Positions 24,644 through 32,862 of a stretch of 64,000 nucleotides of DNA are shown in pieces. Position numbers and translations under genes: made by a program. The stretch lies in the NCBI GenBank assembly GCA_021791495.1, contig JAJYWN010000010.1:25448-89447 (forward strand). Reading direction: 5' to 3'. Source of the stretch: Bacillota bacterium. GTDB lineage: Bacteria; Bacillota; Sulfobacillia; JAJYWN01. Every line of letters starts with the position of its first letter. Within the stretch, counting starts at the first letter, position 1. The notes under the pieces are model-generated. The model ran no database searches and was not told the DNA's origin. It saw nothing but the letters and a program-made list of their open reading frames with translations.

Positions 24644-26239
24644 TCACTCCGCCCTCCGCCGCGTGGCCAAGTTGGTGGCTTTGGCCCGCAGAGTGGCCGT
24701 AGCGAAGACCAGACGGCGCAACTCAGTGTTTTCGGGCTCCAAAGACAACAAACGTAATCCCAGTTCCTGGCAGCGCGTGGCCAGCCGCGCCAGCGCCTCG
24801 ACTGGCGCCGCGGCCCGTACCAGGGCCGACGCCTCGGCCGGTGCCTCGCCTCGCCGGTCCGCCACTCCGGCCGGCCGTCCCGCCGCCGCCGGTCCGTCCC
24901 CCACCGAGACGGCCGCCAACACCGCCCCCGCCTCCGCCTCGCCCAAACCAAACAGGTCCCTCAAGCAGCGTCGCATGGTGGCTTCGTCAGATCCGGTGGC
25001 CCTCATGAACCCGCAGGCCCTGGCCAGCACGCGGCCACCTGGCATGCGCCTGTCCCCTCCTTCTCGCGCACCACCGGTCCCCGGAACGACCTCTGGAGCG
25101 GAGCCCCCGACGGCATCCCAGGTCCTGCCCAGAGCCTGCAGGGCCTCCTCCAGCCGGCCCTGCCTGGCACGCACCTCCGCCAGGTTCTCCCACGCCATAC
25201 TCGTGATCACCTCTTCCATGGTGGTGTACTCCGGAGGCACACGCCGGAAGTGAGTGCATTTCTGGAAAAATGCTTCCGCCTCCGCCAAAAAGCCTAGTTC
25301 CCAGCAGACTTGGCCCTTTATGAAGTAGAGGTCGGGGTAGTCCGGGTAGATGGAGAGTCCGGCGTCGCAGAGGTCAACGGCTTGGTCATACTCTCCTAGA
25401 GCCTGCAGGCATAGACTGTAGTTTCGGTATAGACCGGGGAGCGCCTGGTCTCCCATCCCGGAGAGCGCCTGCCGGAAGTGCGCGGCCGCTTCGGCGGGCT
25501 GCCCCAGGTTCATGAGGCTCGTCGCCAGGTTGAACCGGCTGAAATGGTCGCCGGGGTTCTCGGCCAGCACCAAGCCCAGAAGGTCGGCGTTGCGCCGGCT
25601 CTTGGTGGCAACGCCCCCCTCGTCCCGGCGGTAGCCGTGATGGAGAATGCTCAAGCCCGAGTAGCGAATGGCGCCGTCCGGCACGCTGGTGTTGGCACTG
25701 GCGTCGGCGCCGGCGTCGGCCCGGAGAAGGCTGGGCCTGACCTGCTCATGGACGCGCCCCTCGAACCTGTAGCAAGAACGGTTCCTGAACATCCGCAGGT
25801 TCAGGTTCCTCGACGTCAGCCTCTCCCCGCCGATGACCACCGGACTGCGGATAGTGAAGGTCCACCCCTCGACACTGTTCTCTCCCGCCAACGCTCTCAA
25901 ACGTTCCGCCGTCTCCGGCGGCACTTCCTCGTCGGCGTCCAGAACGAGCACCCATTCGCCGCCCGCCAAGTCCAGACTGGTGTTGCGCGCTCGGGAAAAG
26001 TCCGACTCCCAGACGATTTGGCTCACCCTGGCGCCGAACCCGCGCGCCACATCCACCGTGCGGTCGGACGAACCCGTGTCGACCACCACGATCTCATCGA
26101 CGTGAGCGGCGATGCTTGTCAGGCAGCGCCCCAGGCTATCCTCTTCGTCCCGGGTGATCAGGCAGACGGTGATCGCTCCCGCGCCCAGAGTGCCCCCTGG
26201 CTCCGGCTTCCGCCCCGACGGTCCCAGATCCATCGTCAT
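24644..26239 (-). CDS. GT2 glycosyltransferase with TPR repeats, SunS-like architecture
   Basis: Start uncertain: ATG at 26239 follows GGGGGAC closely, ATG at 26257 has no site. About 531 residues. GT-A domain near 25-210: ITVCLITRDEEDSLGRCL, VVVDTGSSDRTVDVA, DFSRARNTSLDLAGGEWVLVLDADEE, and a MFRNRSCYRFEGRVHEQV segment as in SunS-like enzymes, then TPR repeats to about 400 and an Ala/Gly-rich linker plus helical tail. SunS S-glycosylates cysteine in sublancin; here a Cys-rich protein is encoded just upstream on the other strand. The acceptor is inferred, not shown. Confidence 0.8.
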   Translation of the reverse strand: MTMDLGPSGRKPEPGGTLGAGAITVCLITRDEEDSLGRCLTSIAAHVDEIVVVDTGSSDRTVDVARGFGARVSQIVWESDFSRARNTSLDLAGGEWVLVLDADEEVPPETAERLRALAGENSVEGWTFTIRSPVVIGGERLTSRNLNLRMFRNRSCYRFEGRVHEQVRPSLLRADAGADASANTSVPDGAIRYSGLSILHHGYRRDEGGVATKSRRNADLLGLVLAENPGDHFSRFNLATSLMNLGQPAEAAAHFRQALSGMGDQALPGLYRNYSLCLQALGEYDQAVDLCDAGLSIYPDYPDLYFIKGQVCWELGFLAEAEAFFQKCTHFRRVPPEYTTMEEVITSMAWENLAEVRARQGRLEEALQALGRTWDAVGGSAPEVVPGTGGAREGGDRRMPGGRVLARACGFMRATGSDEATMRRCLRDLFGLGEAEAGAVLAAVSVGDGPAAAGRPAGVADRRGEAPAEASALVRAAAPVEALARLATRCQELGLRLLSLEPENTELRRLVFATATLRAKATNLATRRRAE

Positions 26240-26311
26240 GCTGTCCCCCATATCCATGACCAGATTATGTTTTCATGTTATGAAGGGAACCAAGGTTTGG
26301 CAGCTGTTCTC

Positions 26312-26337
26312 ACATTCTGTAAACTAGCCCATATAAT
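26312..26337 (+). promoter_or_regulatory. Possible mother-cell (sigma-K/E-like) or sigma-A promoter
   Basis: CATATAAT (26330-26337) matches both the TATAAT of sigma-A and the CATAnnnT of sporulation sigma-K/E; an AC at 26312-26313 lies 16 bases before CATA, the sigma-K spacing. No sigma-A -35 is evident. It would give a short leader to the gene at 26365. Confidence 0.4.
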
Positions 26338-26364
26338 GAACCGGCAGAAAGGAGGGATTAACCG

Positions 26365-26811
26365 ATGACCATCCGGCAAATCTGTGTCAACTTGGTTTCC
26401 TCGGCCGCGGCCACCTACTCGAACGTCGTAACCTGCACCAACCCGGCCCACACTCCCACCGGACCAGGGACCGATAACCACGTCGTCCTGTTCAACGTCG
26501 CCGCGAACTATGGCGCTTCGCCACCGACGATTGCGTTCTCGTACTCCTCGAACATGGAGTACACCTGGACGCAGGCTGGCTCCACCTTCGACGCCTACTG
26601 CGACGTCCTGGGTTCCAGCGGCTCAGTGACGTTGCCCAGCGGCTCCGGCACGTGCTGCGGGATCACGCCCAGCATCACCTACTCCGCCACGATCGGCAGC
26701 ATCACGACCACATCCACGATGGTCCAGGGGACGGTGAGCTTCGCCTTCACCGTGACCAACCTGTGCTCGCCCACCATCATCTGCGTGGACGACACGACTT
26801 GTCCCAGCTAG
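26365..26811 (+). CDS. Cys/Ser/Thr-rich small protein of unknown family
   Basis: ATG at 26365 has AAAGGAGGG 7 bases before it, so expression is well supported. 148 residues, eight cysteines (one near residue 7, a CC pair near 100, three in the last 15 residues), about one third Ser/Thr, no charged clusters, no signal peptide and no membrane helix. The beta-rich, low-charge composition resembles spore coat, exosporium or surface-layer proteins, but no family was recognised. It is divergent from two SunS-like glycosyltransferases, making it the obvious candidate acceptor. A hairpin terminator follows. Confidence 0.7.
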   Translation: MTIRQICVNLVSSAAATYSNVVTCTNPAHTPTGPGTDNHVVLFNVAANYGASPPTIAFSYSSNMEYTWTQAGSTFDAYCDVLGSSGSVTLPSGSGTCCGITPSITYSATIGSITTTSTMVQGTVSFAFTVTNLCSPTIICVDDTTCPS

Positions 26812-26857
26812 CCGGCCGGCCCACACCTCCCCGGTCTGCCGCCCGGCCACGCGCGGA

Positions 26858-26888
26858 AAGGGCCACCCCTTTTTCGGAGGTGGCCCTT
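26858..26888. terminator. Hairpin between convergent genes
   Basis: AAGGGCCACC (26858-26867) and GGTGGCCCTT (26879-26888) pair perfectly over 10 bp around an 11-base loop rich in T. It sits between the convergent 26811 and 26929 gene ends; neither side has a long U tract. Confidence 0.6.
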
Positions 26889-26928
26889 CCGCCACTCACC
26901 CAGCCCTTCGGTCTGGCGGCAGACAGTG

Positions 26929-27945
26929 CTACTTAATGCCTAGCTCCTTGCGGGCTTGGTCCATGTACTTTAGAGTAGCCCAGCTGTCCATCGGCTTGTT
27001 AGGAACGGCGCCCGCCTTCGAGAGGAAATTGAAGGTGTCCATGACCGTGTCCGCGGTCATCAGTCCGTTAAGCGGATAGGCATCCATATCTTTCAGGACC
27101 GTGTAGAGTTCCTTAGCCACGTTCTGGTCGAGGCCATCCACCTTCTCGGCCGCCAGTTTCAGCCATTCCTCTGGCTTCTCCCGGAACCACTTAGCCGCCT
27201 GTAACTGGGCCTTGGCCACGGCTACGGCCAGGTCCCCGTTCTTATCCAACCACTCTTTCTTGGCGCACCACATGTCATCGTGAATGCCGGGCAGTTCCTT
27301 CGGGACTGTGGTCAGAGTCGGGAATCCGGCCGCACGGAGCTTCAGGTAGTTGCTGCCATACGTCCAGATGGCGTCCACCTTTCCGGCCACCAGGGCCGCG
27401 GCGCGGGCTCCGTTACCGCCGATGGAAACGTGTTTTACCTGTGATGCCGGAAGTCCGTTCTTCTCCATGACGGCGTCGCTGATGACGTTTACCGCCGAGC
27501 CCGGGTCGGCCTCACCGATCACTTTCCCCTTGAGATCTGCCATGGTTTTGATGTTCTTCTGCACCACCATGGCGTAAGTATTCTTTGGACGACTCAAGGC
27601 GAAAGCGACCAGGCCGCCGTTAATCACGTCGTCCAACTGGCTGGCGCCTATGTCGGCCTGGCCGGCCAAAATGGCCTGGACGGCTTTGGAACCGCCGTCG
27701 GCCAGAGTAACTTTGACGTCGATACCTTGCTCTCTGAGGATGTCCACCATTCGGTAACCAAACGTGTCGATGGCGTCGGGGGCGGCGCTGAACACGACCC
27801 TCAAGGTCTTCCCTTTCACGTTGGCGGACCGACGGCATCCTGCAACCGAGAAGATGGAAAGGACCAGGACCAACAGGAGTGCCGAAGCCAAACAATGGCG
27901 GGCAAAACTGGTGGCCCGCCGTGATAGGTTGGGATTCTCATGCAT
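26929..27945 (-). CDS. ABC substrate-binding lipoprotein, NitT/TauT (SsuA/THI5-like) type
   Basis: ATG at 27945, GGGAGG about 12 bases upstream. 338 residues with a signal peptide and lipobox (IFSVAGC, Cys near 37). The mature part is a periplasmic-binding fold of the nitrate/sulfonate/taurine or pyrimidine-precursor class: LRVVFSAAPDAIDTFGY, GQADIGASQLDDVI, and MADLKGKVIGEADPGSAVN. It would capture a small organic solute at the membrane. No permease or ATPase gene is adjacent, so it is an orphan here, placed between surface glycosylation genes. Confidence 0.8.
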   Translation of the reverse strand: MHENPNLSRRATSFARHCLASALLLVLVLSIFSVAGCRRSANVKGKTLRVVFSAAPDAIDTFGYRMVDILREQGIDVKVTLADGGSKAVQAILAGQADIGASQLDDVINGGLVAFALSRPKNTYAMVVQKNIKTMADLKGKVIGEADPGSAVNVISDAVMEKNGLPASQVKHVSIGGNGARAAALVAGKVDAIWTYGSNYLKLRAAGFPTLTTVPKELPGIHDDMWCAKKEWLDKNGDLAVAVAKAQLQAAKWFREKPEEWLKLAAEKVDGLDQNVAKELYTVLKDMDAYPLNGLMTADTVMDTFNFLSKAGAVPNKPMDSWATLKYMDQARKELGIK

Positions 27946-27964
27946 TGCGAGGGCAAACCTCCCT

Positions 27965-29017
27965 TCATTTGCCCCAGCCTATGCTATTGTCCCGCCCCGA
28001 CGTGACAGGAGCCCAGACGTGGTCCGATTGCCCATCCCCGCTTCGGTTGAACGCCGCGATATAACGGGCCATGACCTTCTCCTTGGCAAACTGAGTGACC
28101 GCGTGGGGACGGACCGGGCGGTCCACCACCAAGTTCACCACCTGCTCAAGGTGGAACGGCGCATAGAGGTTGTCCGGATGGACGAATTCGGGGAAACAGA
28201 GAGACCGGGGGGCGGCGGGGACCAGGCCAAGGTAAATGGCCTCCAAAAGCGCGACCGGCAGGTTATCGCAGAGGGAAGTAGTGATGACGACACTGGCCTG
28301 CGCCAAGCGGTGGTGGTACTCGTCTTTGGTCGCGTTGAACACGAAGTCCAGGCCCACCGCGCGGCCCGCGCGTAGCAGGCGTCCCAGGTCGGGGCTGCGC
28401 GCGGCGATCCGGGACTCCGGCTCGCCGGAGAGCTGCCGCACCCGGTAACCCTTCTGCCCGAGGAGCCGGGCCAATTCGATAACCAGGGACGGAGCCCTCT
28501 CCAGCGCGAACCGCTGGTTGAACACCACCAAGTCCTGTTCTTTCGGCGTTTCGCGGTACGGGTCCAGCTTCCCGTAGTCCATGGGAAACCCAGTGATGAC
28601 GAAACGGTGGGCGTGCTCCGGGTAGGCCCGCATGGCGTTTTCGTAGCTCCAGCGGGAATTCAGGAAGAGGCAGTCGTAGTACCCGAAGCGGGTTTTCTCC
28701 TTAAGGTCCACGCCCGCCAGCACCGCGGGTTCAAAGGGGAAGCAGCAGAGTCCGTGGACATGCCCGCACTTCAGACCGGGCTTGTGCTCGATCAATTCGA
28801 TGAGGGGATTCTGGGCCCAGGCCAGGAGCCACACGTCGTCGACCTTCGAACGAATGTACTGCACTTCATTCAGCACCGTGTGGCATGAGGGAGAGAAGTA
28901 GTCCACCACAATCTTGCGGTACTCCAAACCGCACCTGGCAAGCTCGGACGTCACGGCCTCGTTATACATCCCTTGCCAGTGGCCCTCGGACTCGGGATAA
29001 GTCAGGAAGTAAATCAT
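27965..29017 (-). CDS. Glycosyltransferase, GT-B fold (family not certain)
   Basis: ATG at 29017 is 9 bases after the stop of the preceding GT4 gene. 350 residues. The C-terminal half carries GT-B features: FVITGFPMDYGKLDP, VVFNQRFALERAPSLVIELARLL and SVVITTSLCDNLPVALLEAIYLGLVP, where the E of LLEA is the usual GT4 nucleotide-sugar contact. The N-terminal half is unusual (IYFLTYPESEGHWQGMYNEAV). It likely adds a sugar in a surface glycan or glycoprotein pathway with its neighbours. Confidence 0.75.
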   Translation of the reverse strand: MIYFLTYPESEGHWQGMYNEAVTSELARCGLEYRKIVVDYFSPSCHTVLNEVQYIRSKVDDVWLLAWAQNPLIELIEHKPGLKCGHVHGLCCFPFEPAVLAGVDLKEKTRFGYYDCLFLNSRWSYENAMRAYPEHAHRFVITGFPMDYGKLDPYRETPKEQDLVVFNQRFALERAPSLVIELARLLGQKGYRVRQLSGEPESRIAARSPDLGRLLRAGRAVGLDFVFNATKDEYHHRLAQASVVITTSLCDNLPVALLEAIYLGLVPAAPRSLCFPEFVHPDNLYAPFHLEQVVNLVVDRPVRPHAVTQFAKEKVMARYIAAFNRSGDGQSDHVWAPVTSGRDNSIGWGK

Positions 29018-29025
29018 CTCTGTTG

Positions 29026-30252
29026 CTACCGCCCCGCGTTGCGGCGGCGGCGGGCCGTTTCGTAGACGGCCCAAAGTACCGTGAGGTGCTCTTCCCAAGT
29101 GCGCTCGCGGAGCACCCTTTCGCGGCCGCGGGCACCCAGGCGCCGCCGCAGTCCGCTGTCACGTAACACCTGCTCCAGGGCACGGGCCATGGAACTCCCG
29201 TCGGCCGGTGGCACCATGACCCCCGTGTCCATCTGGTCCAGCATGTCAGGAATCCCTCCCACATCCGTGGCCACCACGGCTTTCGCGGCTAGCTGGGCTT
29301 CCATGATGGCCAGAGGCGTGACTTCCTGCAGAGACGGCACCGCCAAGACGTCGGTGCGCGCCAGGATGGCCGGTACATCGTCACGGCGCCCGAGGAAGTG
29401 GACCACCGTGTCCAGTCCCATCGCGGAAACAGCTTGTTTCAAGGAGAGTTCCAGGGGCCCGTCGCCCACTATCAGACAGACGGCTTCGGGAATGGACCGG
29501 TGGAGTTCGGCCATGGCCTCCAGGAGGTAACGGTGGCCCTTCAAAGGCACGAGCCGGGCGATACAGGTAACCACCGGACGACCGGATAGATCAGGCAGGC
29601 CGACGGCCCCTCCCCCCAACCCCGCCCTCCGGTCGAAGTCGGCCACGTCGATTCCGTGCGGCAATACCACGATGTTCTCCGGCGACAGACCGAAGTGTTC
29701 CACATACTCCCGTTTCATCCAGTTCCCCGGAACGATGACCCTGTCGGCGCACTCCAGGCCCAGTTTCTCCCGAAGGAATACGTAGCGCCATTCCAAGGAC
29801 TCCCCACCCGCGACCCGCCCCTCCACCAGCCATTCGTAGGCGGCCAGACCGTGGGCGCTGGTCACCAGCGGGACCTGGGGGACTAGCCTGGCAAGGGCCC
29901 GGGAGGAGTACACATCTTGCGCGTGAATGAGGTCATATTCCCCGAAGCGACCAAGCTGCAACGCCCCGACCTCATAAACGTATTGGTCCTCCTCCCTGGA
30001 CAAAACCCAGTTGGACGGGTGGTAAGCGAAATGCGTGAAGTGGTCCCGGAACCCCGGGATGATCAGCGGCCAGATGGTCCGAAGATCGACTTTGCCGCCG
30101 TTGTCCAGAAGCCGTAGCTCGTCCCAGCCGTTGCGGGCCAGGATATCCACCTGATGGCCGGCCTGCCGGAGCTTGCTGCTTACCAATCTTAAGTAGATCT
30201 CTATGGCCCCTGTGCTTGGGTAACTCCAGTAGCTCGCCAGCAGTATCCGCAA
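29026..30252 (-). CDS. GT4-family glycosyltransferase
   Basis: TTG at 30252 is preferred because GGAGG lies 10 bases upstream; an ATG at 30303 would add 17 residues without a site. About 408 residues. N-terminal Rossmann half begins LRILLASYWSYPSTGAIEIYLR; the donor half has VTCIARLVPLKGHRYLLEAM, IVGDGPLELSLKQ and VPSLQEVTPLAIMEAQLAAKAVVATDVGG, the GT4 E-x7-E region. It uses a nucleotide sugar to extend a glycan. It is divergent from the UDP-sugar dehydrogenase, with about 100 bases of shared promoter region. Confidence 0.88.
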   Translation of the reverse strand: MRILLASYWSYPSTGAIEIYLRLVSSKLRQAGHQVDILARNGWDELRLLDNGGKVDLRTIWPLIIPGFRDHFTHFAYHPSNWVLSREEDQYVYEVGALQLGRFGEYDLIHAQDVYSSRALARLVPQVPLVTSAHGLAAYEWLVEGRVAGGESLEWRYVFLREKLGLECADRVIVPGNWMKREYVEHFGLSPENIVVLPHGIDVADFDRRAGLGGGAVGLPDLSGRPVVTCIARLVPLKGHRYLLEAMAELHRSIPEAVCLIVGDGPLELSLKQAVSAMGLDTVVHFLGRRDDVPAILARTDVLAVPSLQEVTPLAIMEAQLAAKAVVATDVGGIPDMLDQMDTGVMVPPADGSSMARALEQVLRDSGLRRRLGARGRERVLRERTWEEHLTVLWAVYETARRRRNAGR

Positions 30253-30354
30253 AGGCCTTGCTCCTCCCGTCTGGTGTCTGGCACCGTTAGGTGATGATCT
30301 CATACTATGTTTTAGCTGCGTAGAGGCGTTCAGGAAGAAGAGAGGACCGGTCGG

Positions 30355-31464
30355 ATGCGTTGTGCCGTGATAGGTATGGGCCGAATCGGTGCGTCGGTGT
30401 ACCAGGACTTGGCGCCCCGCCTGCCTTCGATTATCGGGCTGGACATTGATGGGAAACGAGTGGCGGAACTGGCGGCCCAGGGATTCCGGGTCACCACTGA
30501 TTTTCAAGACTGTACCGATATCGACGTCTGGATCATCTGCACCGCCACCGGCAGGAACATGGAGACGATCCTCTCCCTCGGCGCAGCCCTGACTCCCGGC
30601 CCCGGGTCCCTCGTCTCGGTAGAATCCACCCTGCTACCCGGAACCATGGGCGACTTGGCCGCCCGCTTCGCCTCACGCGGTTTCCGGGCGGGACAGGACT
30701 TCTTCTTGGTGCACGTGCCCCACCGGGTCATGCTGGGATGTGACGCTTCCACTCTGTCCATGCCGCGGGTAATCGGCGGAATCACACCCCATTGCCTGGA
30801 CAAGGGTATGGCCTTCTACCGCCCGTTGGTCTCGGACCTCGTTCCCGTTACCGATATCCGCGTGGCCGAGCTATCCAAGATCGTCGAGAACTCGCTACGG
30901 TTTGTGGACATCGCTTTCGCCGAGACCGTGGCCGCCATCTGCGCCGCCGCCCAAGGCCTTGACTTCCAGTCTCTGCGCCAGGCCGTGAACAGCAAGGGGA
31001 ACGTGAGGCTCCTCGACGTCGATTATGGTATCGGCGGCGAATGCCTGCCCAAGGACATCGGGTTTCTCAACCGCGTCTTCCCCTCACCCGTGCTGAGCGG
31101 CGCGGTGGAGGCCGACCTCCGCTATCGGGAAGACCTCCAGGGGCGCGCCCTGGCCGCCGCTCTGGCTGGGGGACGCTCCGTACTCGTGGACGGAGTGGGG
31201 TACAAGCCGGGGATAGCCGACCTTTCTTTCAGCCGGGCCGTGGAAACCGCCAAAAGCCTCCAGGCCGCCGGGGCCCGCGTCTTCGTGTACGACCCCCTCT
31301 TCCCAGATGAAGTGCTGAAAAAGGAGGGGTTAGTCCCTGTGGCTACACCCGAGGGCCCGTACGACCTGATTATCCGCCGGGGAAGGTTCCTCACACCCCA
31401 GGAGGCGCAAGAGGTGCGGGGGATGCGGGAGGTGCAGGAGGTGCACAATTGGCCAGAATCCTAG
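30355..31464 (+). CDS. UDP-glucose/GDP-mannose dehydrogenase family protein (WecC-like)
   Basis: ATG at 30355. 369 residues. N-terminal NAD site MRCAVIGMGRIGASVYQ (GxGxxG), central domain with KIVENSLRFVDIAFAETVA, and catalytic Cys in GIGGECLPKD, followed by VDGVGYKPGIADLSFS. These enzymes oxidise the C6 hydroxyl of a nucleotide sugar to a uronate in two NAD steps. The N-terminus is slightly short, and the C-terminus is repetitive (EAQEVRGMREVQEV). It overlaps the next gene by 16 bases, so the two form an operon for a surface-sugar precursor. Confidence 0.82.
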   Translation: MRCAVIGMGRIGASVYQDLAPRLPSIIGLDIDGKRVAELAAQGFRVTTDFQDCTDIDVWIICTATGRNMETILSLGAALTPGPGSLVSVESTLLPGTMGDLAARFASRGFRAGQDFFLVHVPHRVMLGCDASTLSMPRVIGGITPHCLDKGMAFYRPLVSDLVPVTDIRVAELSKIVENSLRFVDIAFAETVAAICAAAQGLDFQSLRQAVNSKGNVRLLDVDYGIGGECLPKDIGFLNRVFPSPVLSGAVEADLRYREDLQGRALAAALAGGRSVLVDGVGYKPGIADLSFSRAVETAKSLQAAGARVFVYDPLFPDEVLKKEGLVPVATPEGPYDLIIRRGRFLTPQEAQEVRGMREVQEVHNWPES

Positions 31465-32549
31465 TGACAGGGAGCCGGGGAACCATCGGTCGTCCGTTGG
31501 TCCAGGCGCTGAAAGCCCAGGGGCACGAGGTCTGGGAAATGGACCTCGGACACGCGGTGGGAGACCGTTACTTCCGGGCCGACGTAAGTTCTTTTCGAGA
31601 GTTGGAAAAGGTGTTCGACCAAAAGTACGATTTCGTCTACCACTTGGCCGCCGAGTTCGGACGCCAGAACGGCGAAGAGTACTATGAGTCCGTCTGGCGG
31701 ACCAACGTCATCGGGACCCGGAACATCCTGGAATGGCAAGTGCGCAAGGGCTTTGAACTGATCTTCACCAGTTCTTCCGAGATCTACGGGGAAACCCGGG
31801 CCGACTGGCTGGACGAAGCCTTGCCCGAAAGGCAACCCGTTTTCCCGCATAACGACTACGCCCTCTCCAAATGGGTCAACGAGATCCAGATCATCAATTT
31901 CGAGAAGCGCTACGGGGTGCCCGTCCTCCGGCTCCGTCTCTTCAACGCCTACGGCCCCGGCGAGTTCTATCACCCTTACCGGAGCGTGGTCTGCCAGTTC
32001 GTGTACCGGGCGCTTCACCACATGCCCTACACGGTATACCAAGGTTACCACCGTGTTTTCATGTACATCGACGACCTCATCCCGACCCTGACCCGAGCCG
32101 TGGCCCGTTTCGCCCCCGGAAGGGTCTACAACGTGGGCGGGCGGGACTACCGAAGTGTGGAGGAACTGAGTGATCTGGTCCTCGCCTGCACGGGAGGCGA
32201 CCCCGGACTGGTCTGCTACGCTCCCCTGGACCGCCATAACACCACCAACAAGCGGCCGGACATCAGCTTGGCCTCGCGGGAACTGGGGCACGACCCCAAA
32301 ACTACGCTGGAAGAAGGGGTTCCCAAGACCGTTGCCTGGATGAAGCAGGTCTACGGCAGCAACGGTGGCGGCGAGGATGGCGGGCGCGACGATGGCGACG
32401 GCCATGACGGCGGCGACGGCCATGACGGCGGCGACGCGGGTGGCGGCGGCGACGCGGGTGGCGGCGGCAGCGAGGGCGAAGGCGGCAGCGAGAATGGCCG
32501 CGGCCGCGACGACCCTGGTGAAGCGGCGCAAAAGGGTCAGTGGGGGTGA
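31449..32549 (+). CDS. NAD-dependent nucleotide-sugar epimerase/dehydratase with Asp/Gly tail
   Basis: TTG at 31449 with GGAGG 7 bases before it, inside the end of the dehydrogenase gene. 366 residues. Extended SDR fold: ILVTGSRGTIGRPLVQAL, the Ser and YxxxK of the active site (SSSEIYGE and NDYALSKWVNE), and LRLFNAYGPGEF. It would interconvert or dehydrate an NDP-sugar. The last 60 or so residues are a Gly/Asp/His-rich repeat tail (DDGDGHDGGDGHDGG and alike) not expected in the family; it might bind metal or be an inert expansion. Confidence 0.88.
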   Translation: MARILVTGSRGTIGRPLVQALKAQGHEVWEMDLGHAVGDRYFRADVSSFRELEKVFDQKYDFVYHLAAEFGRQNGEEYYESVWRTNVIGTRNILEWQVRKGFELIFTSSSEIYGETRADWLDEALPERQPVFPHNDYALSKWVNEIQIINFEKRYGVPVLRLRLFNAYGPGEFYHPYRSVVCQFVYRALHHMPYTVYQGYHRVFMYIDDLIPTLTRAVARFAPGRVYNVGGRDYRSVEELSDLVLACTGGDPGLVCYAPLDRHNTTNKRPDISLASRELGHDPKTTLEEGVPKTVAWMKQVYGSNGGGEDGGRDDGDGHDGGDGHDGGDAGGGGDAGGGGSEGEGGSENGRGRDDPGEAAQKGQWG

Positions 32550-32553
32550 TGTT

Positions 32554-32862
32554 ATGGGTCAGTGGTATTGGGGTGGCCAACTGAACGATCCGTCGTTGAC
32601 CGGCTTCCGGGCCGTGTTGGAGAGACTTGCCAGGATGGCCTTCGCGCCAGTCATGGGGATTCACGGGCCCCTGGGGTCCTTCCTGAACCCGTCCTCCCCT
32701 ATCCTTTTCCGGCTACCCATAGCCGTGGAGAGAGCCTGGGAGCCGGTCTTTGCCAAAGCCCCGTCGGGCTATCACGTGCCGGACCTGGAGCTCTGGCAGG
32801 CCCTGGTCTACACAGTGGTTCCCGCGGCCCCCAGCCTGCCACGCCGGCCACCGCCCGCCTGA
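32554..32862 (+). CDS. Small protein of unknown function coupled to the epimerase
   Basis: ATG at 32554, 4 bases after the epimerase stop, with GGGGGTG before it. 102 residues; Trp/Pro rich with a central amphipathic stretch (FRAVLERLARMAFAP) and a Pro/Arg C-terminus. No signal peptide or recognised domain. Close spacing suggests co-expression with the sugar genes. Could be spurious, but the start context and the ordinary amino-acid use favour a gene. Confidence 0.5.
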   Translation: MGQWYWGGQLNDPSLTGFRAVLERLARMAFAPVMGIHGPLGSFLNPSSPILFRLPIAVERAWEPVFAKAPSGYHVPDLELWQALVYTVVPAAPSLPRRPPPA

